In this document: one piece after another, positions 44,944-54,199 of the stretch
How positions within the stretch are numbered: position 1 is the stretch's first letter
How the letters are laid out: every line of letters begins with the position of its first letter
Assembly: GCA_902793195.1 (NCBI GenBank)
Contig: CADBCS010000011.1
Location: 1 to 58,070, forward strand
Reading direction: 5' to 3'
From: an uncultured Coriobacteriaceae bacterium
GTDB lineage: Bacteria > Actinomycetota > Coriobacteriia > Coriobacteriales > Atopobiaceae
DNA: 58,070 nucleotides
The notes under the pieces: generated by a model
Databases searched by the model: none
What the model was told of the DNA's origin: nothing
Seen by the model: only the letters and a program-made list of their open reading frames with translations
Made by a program: the position numbers and the translations under genes

Positions 44944-46239
44944 CTACAGCTCGAGTGCGAGCAGGTCCTCGACGGTCTGCCGGCGCACGGCGAGACGCGC
45001 CTCGCCGTCGTGCAGCATCACGAGCGCCGGACGCAGCACGCGGTTGTAGTTGCTCGACATGGCGAAGTTGTACGCGCCGGTGGTGAGCACGGCAATGATG
45101 TCGCCGCGAACAGGGCGCACGATGCTGATGTTCTCGGCAATGCGGTCACCACTCTCGCAGCAACGGCCGGCAATGGTGCACTCGAAGTCTGCGGTGCTCG
45201 CCGCGCGGCTCGCGTTGAGCACGGTGTAGGCGCTGCGATACAGCGCGTAGCGCGGGTTGTCCGTCATGCCACCGTCCACCGTCACGTAGTCGCGATAGCC
45301 CTCCACGTGCTTGGTGCCGCCGGTGGTGTAGAGCGTCGTGCCCGCGTCGGCCACGATCGAGCGGCCCGGCTCCATGAGCACGCGCGGCACGGGGTAGTTG
45401 GCGTCCGCGCAGCCCGCACGCAGGTGCTCGGCAATGGCCGCGATGTTGGCCGCGATGTCCACCTGCGGGTCGGACTCCACGTAGCGCACGCCAAATCCGC
45501 CGCCCAGGTTGAACGTGCTCGCAACATAGCCCATCTCGTCGCGCACGCTGCACGCGAACGCGAGCAGGCGGTCCACCTGGTCGCAGAACGAGGTGGCCTC
45601 GAAGATCTGGCTGCCAATGTGGCTGTGGAAGCCCACCACCTCGATGCCGGGCGTACCGACCGCCTGGACCACGAAGCGCAGCGCCTGGCCGGTTTCGATG
45701 GGAACGCCAAACTGCGAGTCCACGCGACCCGTGTTGATGGCCTCGAGCGTGTGGGGGTCCAGGCCCACCGTCACGCGCAGCAGCACGCGCTGGGTGATGC
45801 CGCGCTCGGTCGCCTCGCGACCCAGGACCTCGAGCTCGTTGGCGTTGTCAACCACGAAGCAGCCCACGCCCTGCTCGACACCATAGGCGATGTCGGCGTC
45901 GGTCTTGTTGGTGCCGTGGAAGTACAGCCTGTCGGCCGGGAAGCCGGCGGCCAGCGCCGTGGCGATCTCGCCGCCCGAAACCACGTCGGCGCCCAGGCCC
46001 TCGTCGGCCACCACGGGATAGATGCCCTTAAAGCACAGCGCCTTGCTCGCATACAACGGCATCGAGCCCTCCGGGAAGTGCTCGCGCATGGCGTCCGCGT
46101 ACACGCGGCAGTTCGCCCGCACGCGGTCCTCGTCCAGCACATAGAGGGGCGTCCCGAACTCGGCGGCCAAGTCGCAGGCATCGAAGCCCGCAATGGCGAG
46201 GTGGCCCGACGAGTTTACGGACAGGTTGTCGTACAGCAT
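44944..46239 (-). CDS. lysA: Diaminopimelate decarboxylase
   Basis: 431-residue fold-type III PLP enzyme converting meso-diaminopimelate to L-lysine. The PLP lysine is in YASKALCFKGI (near 62). The Ser/Gly anchor is in NLGGGFGVRY, and substrate residues lie in EPGRSIVADAGTTLY and CCESGDRI. AGGAGTTCGC precedes the ATG at 46239. It begins 9 bases after the ddh stop, so ddh and lysA form a two-step unit: tetrahydrodipicolinate to meso-DAP to lysine. Confidence 0.95.
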   Translation of the reverse strand: MLYDNLSVNSSGHLAIAGFDACDLAAEFGTPLYVLDEDRVRANCRVYADAMREHFPEGSMPLYASKALCFKGIYPVVADEGLGADVVSGGEIATALAAGFPADRLYFHGTNKTDADIAYGVEQGVGCFVVDNANELEVLGREATERGITQRVLLRVTVGLDPHTLEAINTGRVDSQFGVPIETGQALRFVVQAVGTPGIEVVGFHSHIGSQIFEATSFCDQVDRLLAFACSVRDEMGYVASTFNLGGGFGVRYVESDPQVDIAANIAAIAEHLRAGCADANYPVPRVLMEPGRSIVADAGTTLYTTGGTKHVEGYRDYVTVDGGMTDNPRYALYRSAYTVLNASRAASTADFECTIAGRCCESGDRIAENISIVRPVRGDIIAVLTTGAYNFAMSSNYNRVLRPALVMLHDGEARLAVRRQTVEDLLALEL

Positions 46240-46248
46240 GCGAACTCC

Positions 46249-47226
46249 TTACATGAGGTGTGCGCGCAGCTCCTCGGCGCTCAGCGGCGAGAGAAGCGCG
46301 GGCGGGATGTCGAACATGGTGTAGGCACCCACCTTACCATCCTCGCTCATGCGGTGCACGGCGCGCGCCACGCTGGCCAGGACGGAACCGGTGAAGTACG
46401 GGTTGGAGTCGAGGTTGAGCGAGAACTCCACGGTGTTGGCGAACTCGCCGTCCAGGCCCGTGCGGCCACTGCGGATGACGGTGCCACCGTGGGGCAGGCC
46501 CGCGTGGTTGGCGTTGAGCTCGTCCTGCGAGATGAACGTCACGGTGGTGTCGTAGTCGGCAAAGTAGTTGGGCATCGTCACGATCGCCTGCTCGATGGCG
46601 GCGAGGTCGGCGCCCTCCTCGGCGACCACAAAGCACTCGCGGGTGTGCTTTTGGCGCGTGGTGAGCTCGGGATTGCTGCCCGAACGCGCGGCCTCGACGG
46701 CCTCGGCCACCGGCACGGTGTACTGGCGCGCGTCGGCGACGCCGGGGATGCGGCGGATGGCGTCGGAGTGGCCCTGGCTCACGCCGCGGCCCCAGAACGT
46801 GTAGTCGGCGCCCTCGGGAAGGACGGAGCTGGCATACAGGCGCGCCAGCGAGAACAGGCCGGGGTCCCAGCCGCAGGAGATAACGCCCACGGTGCCGGCC
46901 TCGCGCGTCGCGGCGTCCACGTTGGCAAAGTGGGTCGGAATGTTGGCGTGGGTGTCGAAGCTGTCCACCACGTTAAAGAGCTTGGCGAGCTCGGGCGTCT
47001 GCTCGGGCAGGTCGGTGGCGCTGCCGCCGCAGATCACGACCACGTCGATGTCGTCCTTCTTAGCTGCCATGTCGGCCCAGCCAAAAACGGGCGTGTCGGT
47101 GGCGACGGTCACGGTCTGGGGGTCTCGGCGAGTGAAGATGCCCACGAGCTCCATGTCGGGAGCGTTTGTTACGGCGGCCTCCACGCCGCGTCCGAGGTTG
47201 CCGTACCCAGCAATTGCGACTCTCAT
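46249..47226 (-). CDS. ddh: meso-Diaminopimelate D-dehydrogenase
   Basis: 325-residue NADPH enzyme that makes meso-DAP from tetrahydrodipicolinate in one step, bypassing the succinylase or acetylase branches. The N-terminal Rossmann motif is VAIAGYGNLGRGVE, and the conserved substrate loops VVDSFDTHANIPTHF, SCGWDPGLFSLARLYA, and FWGRGVSQGHSDA match Ddh. AGGAGA precedes ATG 47226; a long upstream open stretch without start signals was rejected. The meso-DAP feeds both lysine (lysA next door) and peptidoglycan. Confidence 0.95.
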   Translation of the reverse strand: MRVAIAGYGNLGRGVEAAVTNAPDMELVGIFTRRDPQTVTVATDTPVFGWADMAAKKDDIDVVVICGGSATDLPEQTPELAKLFNVVDSFDTHANIPTHFANVDAATREAGTVGVISCGWDPGLFSLARLYASSVLPEGADYTFWGRGVSQGHSDAIRRIPGVADARQYTVPVAEAVEAARSGSNPELTTRQKHTRECFVVAEEGADLAAIEQAIVTMPNYFADYDTTVTFISQDELNANHAGLPHGGTVIRSGRTGLDGEFANTVEFSLNLDSNPYFTGSVLASVARAVHRMSEDGKVGAYTMFDIPPALLSPLSAEELRAHLM

Positions 47227-47488
47227 GGTTGGTCTCCTATCCTTGCGAGAAACTATGCGAAACAGAATAGCGTCTTGGCGCGCGCGGTGGAGGATTGGTA
47301 ACAAGATGTGCTGTCCCTCGTAACAATTTCCGCATATGCCGGGCAACTCGTGCGGGACGGCGCGGTAGGCCCCTTTGGCACGCGCTGCGCGTGCGTACGC
47401 GCGACCGGTCCTGTCCAAACCCACGCAGTTGTGGCATGGTTATTGGTATGTGTGAGAAATTCAAGCGAGACGGCGCGAGGAGGTTGCT

Positions 47489-49120
47489 ATGCACTGCAAG
47501 AATTGCGGGGCGGAACTCAATCCCAGGGCGAAGTTCTGCCCGTCGTGTGGCACGGCGGTGGAGGCCAGCGGACCAAAGGACGAGGCGCAGGCCGAGGTGA
47601 CGCCTGAGCCGTTCGCGCCTGCGGTGCTCGAGCCCCTGCCCGCACCCGAGCCCATACCAGCACCCGAGCCGGTGGGCACACCTGCGTCCGAATCCGAGTC
47701 CCAGCCGGTGTCCGCACCGGTGGCCACGCCCGCGCCTGAGCCGGAGCCTGAGCCGGAGCCGGTGGCCATGCCCGCACCCGAAGCGATGCCGGCGCCCGCG
47801 CCCGAGCCCACGTCCGCGCCTGCGTCCGAGCCGGTACCGACACCGGTGCCCGCGCCGGGATCCGCGCCAGCCGAAGGCCCTGCCCCCAAGACCAAGGTCC
47901 CCTGGTACGCCTCCGTGCCGGCACGCATCGTCATTGGCCTCTTTGGCGTCTTTTTGTTGGTAAGCGGCATCATCAAGCTCGCGGGCGTGTTCAATCCCGC
48001 TCCCCCAACCGACAAGGCCGACAAGCCGGTCGTCGTGGAGGGTGCCGGGAAGCCCGCCACCGTCACCTTCTATGGCGGCGGCACCGACAAGGGCACGGTC
48101 GAGCCCATCGAGACCACGACCGGCGAGACCATCAAGCTCCCCGAGAACGGTTTCGAGTCGAAGAAGCATCACTTCGCCGGCTGGGCAAGAATCGAGGATG
48201 GCACCGACGGACAGGACGTGTCGGCGACGACGGAGCCCCTCGCGCCGGGCACAGAGGTCGTCGTGGAGACCGAGCAGGAAAAGTACGCCGCCGTGTGGGA
48301 CATTGAGGTCAAGTTCGACGGCAACGGCGCCGGGGGCAAGATGGACAGCGTCTACGTGCCCATCGACAGCGACTACACCCTCCCCGACAACGGGTTCGAG
48401 TCGAACGGCCTGCACTTTATCGGCTGGACGACCAACCACGAGGACATTGGCCCGGGCACCCCGCTGTATGCCGTGGGCGACACGTGGAAGGCGACCACAA
48501 ACGTCACCTTCGTCGCACGCTGGCAGCCGGGCACGCCCATCCAGGACATCTCAATCACGGACTCAGGCAAGACGATAGAGGGCAGCTTCACCGGCCTGAG
48601 CGGCGATTCCAACGGGTGCATCCTGCGCGTGACCAACAATACCGCCGACCCGCTGACGCTCGAGACGACCTATCGCTTTGTGAACGCCGCGGGTGGCCTG
48701 CGCGACAAGCAAATCGAGACCAGCTACATTGAGCCGGGCGCGTCCAGGCTGCTCCACGCCACGGACCTCAAGCGCTCCGACGGCATCGAATACGAGATCC
48801 AGCCCAAGGCCGAGGCGTTCCACAAGCCGATTGGCGAGAACGTCAAGGTGGAACAGACCTCCGCCACCGCAGACGAGCTCACGCTCAAGATAACGAACCC
48901 CGGTCCCAACACGGTGCTGGTCTCGCACGTGCGCTGCCTCATCAAGATGCCCGACGGCAGCATCTTTGGCGGTGACTCCTACAAGACCGGCACGCTCAAG
49001 CCAAACGAGAGCCTGGAGGCGACCTTCACCAAGGACTCGATGTACGACTTCCAGCTCTTCACCACGTTCGAGGGCGCCGAGCCCACCTACAGCATCGACG
49101 GATACGCCTACAGCAAGTAG
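47489..49120 (+). CDS. Zinc-ribbon membrane protein with Flg_new/InlB-like repeats
   Basis: 543 residues. A zinc ribbon (Cys3, 6, 17, 20) is followed by a Pro/Glu/Ala-rich linker (about 40-135) and one membrane helix (about 145-167). Two Flg_new-type beta repeats follow (about 190-265, VTFYGGGTDKGTVE and HHFAGWARI; about 270-350, KFDGNGAGGKMDS and LHFIGWTTN), then a beta-rich C-terminal domain. The zinc ribbon should be cytosolic and the repeats outside, as in Coriobacteriia surface proteins of unknown role. GAGGAGG precedes ATG 47489. It diverges from ddh. Confidence 0.78.
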   Translation: MHCKNCGAELNPRAKFCPSCGTAVEASGPKDEAQAEVTPEPFAPAVLEPLPAPEPIPAPEPVGTPASESESQPVSAPVATPAPEPEPEPEPVAMPAPEAMPAPAPEPTSAPASEPVPTPVPAPGSAPAEGPAPKTKVPWYASVPARIVIGLFGVFLLVSGIIKLAGVFNPAPPTDKADKPVVVEGAGKPATVTFYGGGTDKGTVEPIETTTGETIKLPENGFESKKHHFAGWARIEDGTDGQDVSATTEPLAPGTEVVVETEQEKYAAVWDIEVKFDGNGAGGKMDSVYVPIDSDYTLPDNGFESNGLHFIGWTTNHEDIGPGTPLYAVGDTWKATTNVTFVARWQPGTPIQDISITDSGKTIEGSFTGLSGDSNGCILRVTNNTADPLTLETTYRFVNAAGGLRDKQIETSYIEPGASRLLHATDLKRSDGIEYEIQPKAEAFHKPIGENVKVEQTSATADELTLKITNPGPNTVLVSHVRCLIKMPDGSIFGGDSYKTGTLKPNESLEATFTKDSMYDFQLFTTFEGAEPTYSIDGYAYSK

Positions 49121-49133
49121 CGCACAAAACGCA

Positions 49134-49171
49134 AGGGACCGTCCGCAGGGGACGGTCCCTTCCGGGCGGTT
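49134..49171. repeat. Dispersed GGGGACGGTCCC repeat between convergent genes
   Basis: AAGGGACCGTCC, then AGGGGACGGTCCCTTCCGG and GCGG, between the zinc-ribbon gene stop and the nadE stop. It may fold as a terminator-like hairpin. Confidence 0.6.
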
Positions 49172-51083
49172 ACAGCTCCTCGAGCTCGGCGAGCCAGAGC
49201 GCGGATACGGCGTCGCTCGGCATGCTCAGGTCACCGCGCGGGCTTACGCCCACCGATCCCACCTTGGGACCGTCGGGCAGGCAGCTGCGCTTGAACTGCT
49301 GCGAGAAGAACCGTCGGTAGAATGTGTGGAGCCACTTGAGGATGGTGGCATCGTCGTAGATGTCACCCAGCGCATGGCAGGCGAGCCGGTACACCTTGCA
49401 CGGCCGCGAACCGTGGCGCAGCACCTGATGCAGCACGAAGTCGTGCAGCTCGTAGGGTCCCACCAGGTCCTCGGTCTGCTGCGCGATGGTGCCGTCCTCG
49501 TTGGCCGGCAGCAGCTCGGGCGAGACCGGCGTGTCCACCACGTCGCGCAGCACGCGCGCCTCGACCTCGTTGCCGCAGGTGTCTGCCACGTAGCCGACGA
49601 GGTGCCGGATGAGCGTCTTGGGAACGCCGCCGTTGGTGCAATACATGCTCATGTGGTCGCCGTTGTACGTCGCCCATCCCAGCGCGAGCTCCGAGAGGTC
49701 CCCGGTGCCGATCACCATGCCGCCCTCCTGGTTGGCAATGTCCATGATGATCTGGGTGCGCTCGCGCGCCTGGGCGTTCTCGTACGTCACGTCGTGGACG
49801 GACTCGTCGTGGCCGATGTCGGCAAAGTGCTGGCGCACGGCCGCAGCGATGCTCACCTCGCGAAGCTGGACGCCCAGGGCGTCGGCAAGCGTGGTGGCGT
49901 TGCCCTTGGTGCGGCTCGTGGTGCCAAATCCGGGCATGGTGACGGCGATGATCCCCGAGCGGTCGAGCCCGAGCAGGTCGAACGCGCCCACCGTAACCAG
50001 CAGGGCGAGCGTCGAGTCCAGGCCTCCCGAGATTCCCACCACCGCCACGCGGCTGTGCGTGTGGTCCAGGCGCTTGGCCAGACCATGGACCTGGATGGCA
50101 AAGACCTCCTCGCAGCGAGCTGCGCACGCGTCGGCATCCTCGGGCACGAACGGATGTGGGTCCACCGGCCGCGTGAGCGTGCAGGGCTCGACGTCCAGGA
50201 AGAACTCGTTGACCAGGTACTCGTTCTCGATGTCAGCAGCCGCCTCCACAAAGGCGGTGTTGCGTCGGCGCTCGGCCGCGATGGCGACGACGTCGATCTC
50301 CGACGTCGCGGCGCCCGACCCAAAGGGAGCCGCCTCGGCCAGGAGGCGGCCATTCTCGGCAATGAGGTCGTGGCCGGCACACACGAAGTCGGTGGAGGAC
50401 TCCCCCCAACCGGCGTTCGCGCAGGCATACCCGCACAACAGGCGTGCGCTCATGGACAGCACCTGCATGCGGTAGTAGTCCGCCGAGCCGATCTGTGCGC
50501 CCGGAGCGCCCAGGGCCACGACGATCGTGGCCCCCATGAGCGCATGCGTAATCGCGAGAGGCTTGGGCGCCACAAGGTCGTCTCCCACCTCGACGCCCAC
50601 CACGAGGTCGGGCATCTCGGGACACGCAAAGAGCTGGTTGGCACCAAAGGGCACGAATTCGTCCGGGGCGAACTCCACGTCTATCACCTCGAAGAAGCCG
50701 CGCGAGAAGTGCCTGCTCGCGGACGCCGAGGCGCTCATCTGCGGGACGATTCCCAGAATGGCACCATGGCTCAGCGCGATGGCGCAGTCGTACAGGCCGA
50801 GGCCAACGCGAATGGGAGCGCCCACCACCACGAGCGCGTCGATGTCCTCCGTTGCGTCGGCCATGCGCTCGATGCCCTCGCGTGCGGCGTCCACGAGCGC
50901 GTCCTGCCAGAACAGATCGCCACACGTGCTTCCGGTTACGCACAGCTCGGGCAGCACGATGACCTTGGCCCCCTCGCTTGCCGCATCCTCCACCGCGTCG
51001 ATGCACGCCTCCACGTTGCGGTCGACGTCAGCCACGTACACGCGCGGCGAGCAAACGGCAACCTTCACGAATCCATCCTGCAT
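49170..51083 (-). CDS. nadE: NAD+ synthase (NadE) with degenerate glutaminase domain
   Basis: 637-residue enzyme that turns deamido-NAD to NAD+. The synthetase half (about 300-637) has the PP-loop GISGGLDSTLALL. The N-terminal nitrilase-fold half (about 5-270) normally releases ammonia from glutamine with a Glu-Lys-Cys triad. The Glu remains in VIVLPELCVTG, but Lys is Gln in LGIVPQMSAS and the nucleophile Cys is Gly in GVEVGDDLVAP (family consensus GVEICEDLW). Glutamine use is therefore doubtful and ammonia is the likely nitrogen donor. GAGGAGG precedes ATG 51083. Confidence 0.9.
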   Translation of the reverse strand: MQDGFVKVAVCSPRVYVADVDRNVEACIDAVEDAASEGAKVIVLPELCVTGSTCGDLFWQDALVDAAREGIERMADATEDIDALVVVGAPIRVGLGLYDCAIALSHGAILGIVPQMSASASASRHFSRGFFEVIDVEFAPDEFVPFGANQLFACPEMPDLVVGVEVGDDLVAPKPLAITHALMGATIVVALGAPGAQIGSADYYRMQVLSMSARLLCGYACANAGWGESSTDFVCAGHDLIAENGRLLAEAAPFGSGAATSEIDVVAIAAERRRNTAFVEAAADIENEYLVNEFFLDVEPCTLTRPVDPHPFVPEDADACAARCEEVFAIQVHGLAKRLDHTHSRVAVVGISGGLDSTLALLVTVGAFDLLGLDRSGIIAVTMPGFGTTSRTKGNATTLADALGVQLREVSIAAAVRQHFADIGHDESVHDVTYENAQARERTQIIMDIANQEGGMVIGTGDLSELALGWATYNGDHMSMYCTNGGVPKTLIRHLVGYVADTCGNEVEARVLRDVVDTPVSPELLPANEDGTIAQQTEDLVGPYELHDFVLHQVLRHGSRPCKVYRLACHALGDIYDDATILKWLHTFYRRFFSQQFKRSCLPDGPKVGSVGVSPRGDLSMPSDAVSALWLAELEEL

Positions 51084-51201
51084 GCGAGCCTCCTCAATCC
51101 GTTGGCAGGGGTTCCATAGCGGCAACCATAGCCCATCGCGACGGCGACGCGCGGAACGGAAACACTTTTTTACACGGACCAGGCCCAAGGGGGCTGCTTG
51201 T

Positions 51202-52308
51202 CTACCCTATCGTGCAGCGCAGGATGCCGTCCTCGATGGACACGTCTGAGGTGATGCCGCGAACCAACATGCCCGAGATCTCGTCCTCCTGCGCCACGAC
51301 GTCCTGTAGACCCGCGCCAACCTGCGCGAACCGCCGGCAGTCGATCTCCAGATTCGCCCTCGCCCCTCCCTCGCTCACCGAGAGCGCGTACTCTATGCCG
51401 GGGTCAGCGAGTCCGTGCGTACGGGCGGTAGGAATCAGGTAGTTCTCCGTAACCTCCTCGATCAGCATCTGGCAGCCGTTGGCAATGCGCCGCTCCAGGA
51501 GCTGACGGTTGCAGAATGCCTCAAGCGAAGCCATCATCGCCGGGAAGTCGTAGTCCACGTCGCCAATGCTCCAGTTCCACGTGCGCACGCGGAAGATGAA
51601 GTCGTAGGTCTCCTGCCGCTGGGGATGCTCGAAGATCTGCGCGGGCGGTCCCGCCTCCCACAGCTCGCCGCGATCCATGTAGAAGACGCGCGAGCTGGCC
51701 TCCCTCGCAAAGCGCATCTCGTGGGTCACGACGAGCATCGTGAGGCCACGCGCGGCGAGGTCCTTCATCACCGAGAGCACCTCCGAGACCATCTGTGGGT
51801 CGAGCGCCGAGGTCGGCTCGTCGAAGAGCAGGATCTTGGGACTCATGGCCAGGCCGCGCGCGATCGCGACGCGCTGCTTCTGCCCGCCCGAGAGCTCGCG
51901 AGGGTAGTTGAGGGCCTTGTCCTTGAGGCCCACCTGGGCAAGGAGCTTGAGGGAGAGGTCGTACGCCTCCTGAGTGCCCATGCCAAGCAGGCGCGTGGGA
52001 CCCAGCATGATGTTCTCGGCCACGAGGAGATGGTCGAACAAGTTGAAGTTCTGGAACACCATGCCCATCTTGCGGCGCATGGCATCGAGGTCGACGTTGG
52101 GGTCGCACATGTCCTGCCCGTCCACGATTATCTCCCCGCTGGTGGGAGTCTCCAGGCGGTTGAGACAACGTAGAAACGTCGACTTGCCCGTACCCGACGG
52201 GCCGATGATCGAGATGACCTCACCGGCGTCAACGTATGCGTTGACGTCCTTGAGCGGGGTGACGTTGGGGAATTCCTTGCGCAGGTGCCGTACCTCTATG
52301 ATGCTCAT
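51202..52308 (-). CDS. Amino-acid ABC transporter ATP-binding protein with extra C-terminal domain
   Basis: 368 residues. The polar-amino-acid ATPase (GlnQ-like, 1-245) has Walker [13 protein letters not shown], signature [15 protein letters not shown] and Walker [13 protein letters not shown] further ~120 residues, from about 250, are not part of standard GlnQ (about 240). They include [19 protein letters not shown] and a late [17 protein letters not shown], a pattern recalling anti-sigma/GHKL ATPase folds, but without the full N-G1-G2 boxes. It may regulate the transporter. The start at 52308 overlaps the last base of the permease-gene stop (TAATG). Confidence 0.87.
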   Translation of the reverse strand: MSIIEVRHLRKEFPNVTPLKDVNAYVDAGEVISIIGPSGTGKSTFLRCLNRLETPTSGEIIVDGQDMCDPNVDLDAMRRKMGMVFQNFNLFDHLLVAENIMLGPTRLLGMGTQEAYDLSLKLLAQVGLKDKALNYPRELSGGQKQRVAIARGLAMSPKILLFDEPTSALDPQMVSEVLSVMKDLAARGLTMLVVTHEMRFAREASSRVFYMDRGELWEAGPPAQIFEHPQRQETYDFIFRVRTWNWSIGDVDYDFPAMMASLEAFCNRQLLERRIANGCQMLIEEVTENYLIPTARTHGLADPGIEYALSVSEGGARANLEIDCRRFAQVGAGLQDVVAQEDEISGMLVRGITSDVSIEDGILRCTIG

Positions 52309-54053
52309 TACAGCTCGACCCCCTTAATCGTGCGCGGCCCCTCCTTGGGCTCGAGCCTCTTTGCGGCAAGGCCCACCAGCCACGCCACGAGGCGACAGAT
52401 TGCAAAGTAGATGACGGCGATGGCGATGAGCGGGAAGAATGCCTCCATGGTGCGTGATCGAATGAGGTCACCCACGCGGGTGAGGTCCTGCACCGCAATG
52501 TAGCCCACGATCGAGGTGTCCTTGATGAGTGTCACGAACTGCGCGAGCAACAGCGGCACGAACTGGCGGGCTGCTTGGGGCAGCACGACCAGCGTAAAGG
52601 TGTCGCGGTCGCCAAAGCCCAGGGCACGGCCGGCCTCGGTCTGCCCCACGTCCACGGCACGGATTGCGTTCCACATGATCGACCCCGACGACGAGCCACA
52701 CAGAAGCGTGAAGACCAGGATGGCGACGATGACGCCAGGTATGTTAATCGACCCAAACAGCACGTAGTAGAAGACCATGAGGATCACGACCACCGGCAGG
52801 CCGCCCAGCAGGCTCTCGAGCAGATGAACGAGCTTGTCGGCGAGGCCACCCTCCTTCTTGCGGCGCAGCATCACGAAGACAAATCCCAGGACGTGGCCCA
52901 GAGCGCCCGACACGACCGAGATGAGCAGGGTGACGCCCAGGCCGCTGAGAATGAGTTGCCAGCGGTCCTCCTCCACAAAGGTGCGCCTAAAGCTGTTGGC
53001 GAGGCCGGAGAAGAACCCCTGATCGGACTCGGTGTTCCCCTTCGTCCTCACGACCACCATCACGCCGCCGTCGTAGAAGGGGTCGGTCATGTCCACCTGC
53101 TGCTTGCGCTCGTCGGTGATGGAGAAGCTGGCCGCGGCGATCTCGGCCTTGCCCGACTGGACCTCGGCGATGAGCGAGCCAGCGTTCGTGGTGCGGTACT
53201 CGATCCCATAGCCCAGATCTCGCGCGATGAGCTCCAAAAGCTCGAGGCACAGACCCGAGGGCCTGTCGCCGACGGCGTAGTTCATGGGCTCGCTGTCCAG
53301 CGACGTCGCGACGGTGAGCGTGCCATTGGGGGCGTCCCAGTCCATGTCGGGCATGGTCTTTGCCGAGTCGTCGGCACTCAACCACTTTTGCGTCAGCCTG
53401 TCTATGGTGCCGTCGTCGTGATAGACGGCCAGGCGCTCGTTGATCTGCGCGGTAAGATCGCTGTCCTTTTCGAGCACGTAGCCGTAGTGGTCTTCCATGA
53501 GCGGATCGGGCATGATGCCGATTCCCTCGTTCTTGTTGACGGTGAGCTGAGCGATGGGCAGGTCGGTGATCATGGCGTCGACCTTCTCGGTTAGGAGGGC
53601 GCCCGTGATCTCTGCGTTGCTGTTGAAGTACTTGAAGCTCTTTTGCGAGAAGCCCTCGAAGTTCTTGAGGATCAGCTGGTCGAAGACAGCCCCGTTGAGC
53701 ATGCCAATCTTCTTGTCGCGGAGCTCGTCGATGTTGTTGTACTCGAGCGGCGTCGCGCCGGTCGTGGCCGTCGGCTGGGTTGTGGCCGTTTGCCCGGCGG
53801 TCGGCTCGTCTGCATTCGCGGGCTCACCCTCGGACTCCTCGTCCGTGGCAGCCTCGTCGCCCTCGGCAGGCTCGCCACCCTCGGCTTCCTGCTCGGCCTC
53901 GGTCGCCTCGCCGCCCTCGGCTGTCTGCTCGTCCGCGGACTCGGCCAGTGCCCTGGTTGGGAACCCCGTCGAGCCAACGGCCACGAGCAATGCCAGCAAA
54001 AGCGCAAACAGAATCGTCACCTTGAGGCCGCGCGCCTGGGATGCGAACGCCAT
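52308..54053 (-). CDS. Amino-acid ABC transporter: permuted substrate-binding domain fused to permease
   Basis: 581 residues: a signal/membrane segment (about 10-35, ending TRALA), an acidic linker (40-100), a binding region (105-355) and a permease (360-575). In the binding region the family-3 lobe 2 comes first ([13 protein letters not shown] to [10 protein letters not shown]) and lobe 1 second ([14 protein letters not shown] to MTDPFYDGG), the reverse of single binding proteins. The permease contains the EAA loop in [24 protein letters not shown] 54053 is preceded by AAGGCTGG. The fused protein works with the ATPase encoded next. Confidence 0.87.
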   Translation of the reverse strand: MAFASQARGLKVTILFALLLALLVAVGSTGFPTRALAESADEQTAEGGEATEAEQEAEGGEPAEGDEAATDEESEGEPANADEPTAGQTATTQPTATTGATPLEYNNIDELRDKKIGMLNGAVFDQLILKNFEGFSQKSFKYFNSNAEITGALLTEKVDAMITDLPIAQLTVNKNEGIGIMPDPLMEDHYGYVLEKDSDLTAQINERLAVYHDDGTIDRLTQKWLSADDSAKTMPDMDWDAPNGTLTVATSLDSEPMNYAVGDRPSGLCLELLELIARDLGYGIEYRTTNAGSLIAEVQSGKAEIAAASFSITDERKQQVDMTDPFYDGGVMVVVRTKGNTESDQGFFSGLANSFRRTFVEEDRWQLILSGLGVTLLISVVSGALGHVLGFVFVMLRRKKEGGLADKLVHLLESLLGGLPVVVILMVFYYVLFGSINIPGVIVAILVFTLLCGSSSGSIMWNAIRAVDVGQTEAGRALGFGDRDTFTLVVLPQAARQFVPLLLAQFVTLIKDTSIVGYIAVQDLTRVGDLIRSRTMEAFFPLIAIAVIYFAICRLVAWLVGLAAKRLEPKEGPRTIKGVEL

Positions 54054-54199
54054 GCAACCAGCCTTACAATCTCGCGATGCCAATCTCGCTCCTCCCTCGC
54101 AACGGCCCACCAAAACCGTTGGGTCGCGGTCGGCATTATAATTAACGGCCATGATAGCACGGAGCCTGCGAGCCGCCCGCGGGGGACAGGCCCGAAACG

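Noticed and set aside
44563..47301. 912-codon plus-strand reading frame
   Set aside because: Antisense to lysA and ddh, both of which are unmistakable.
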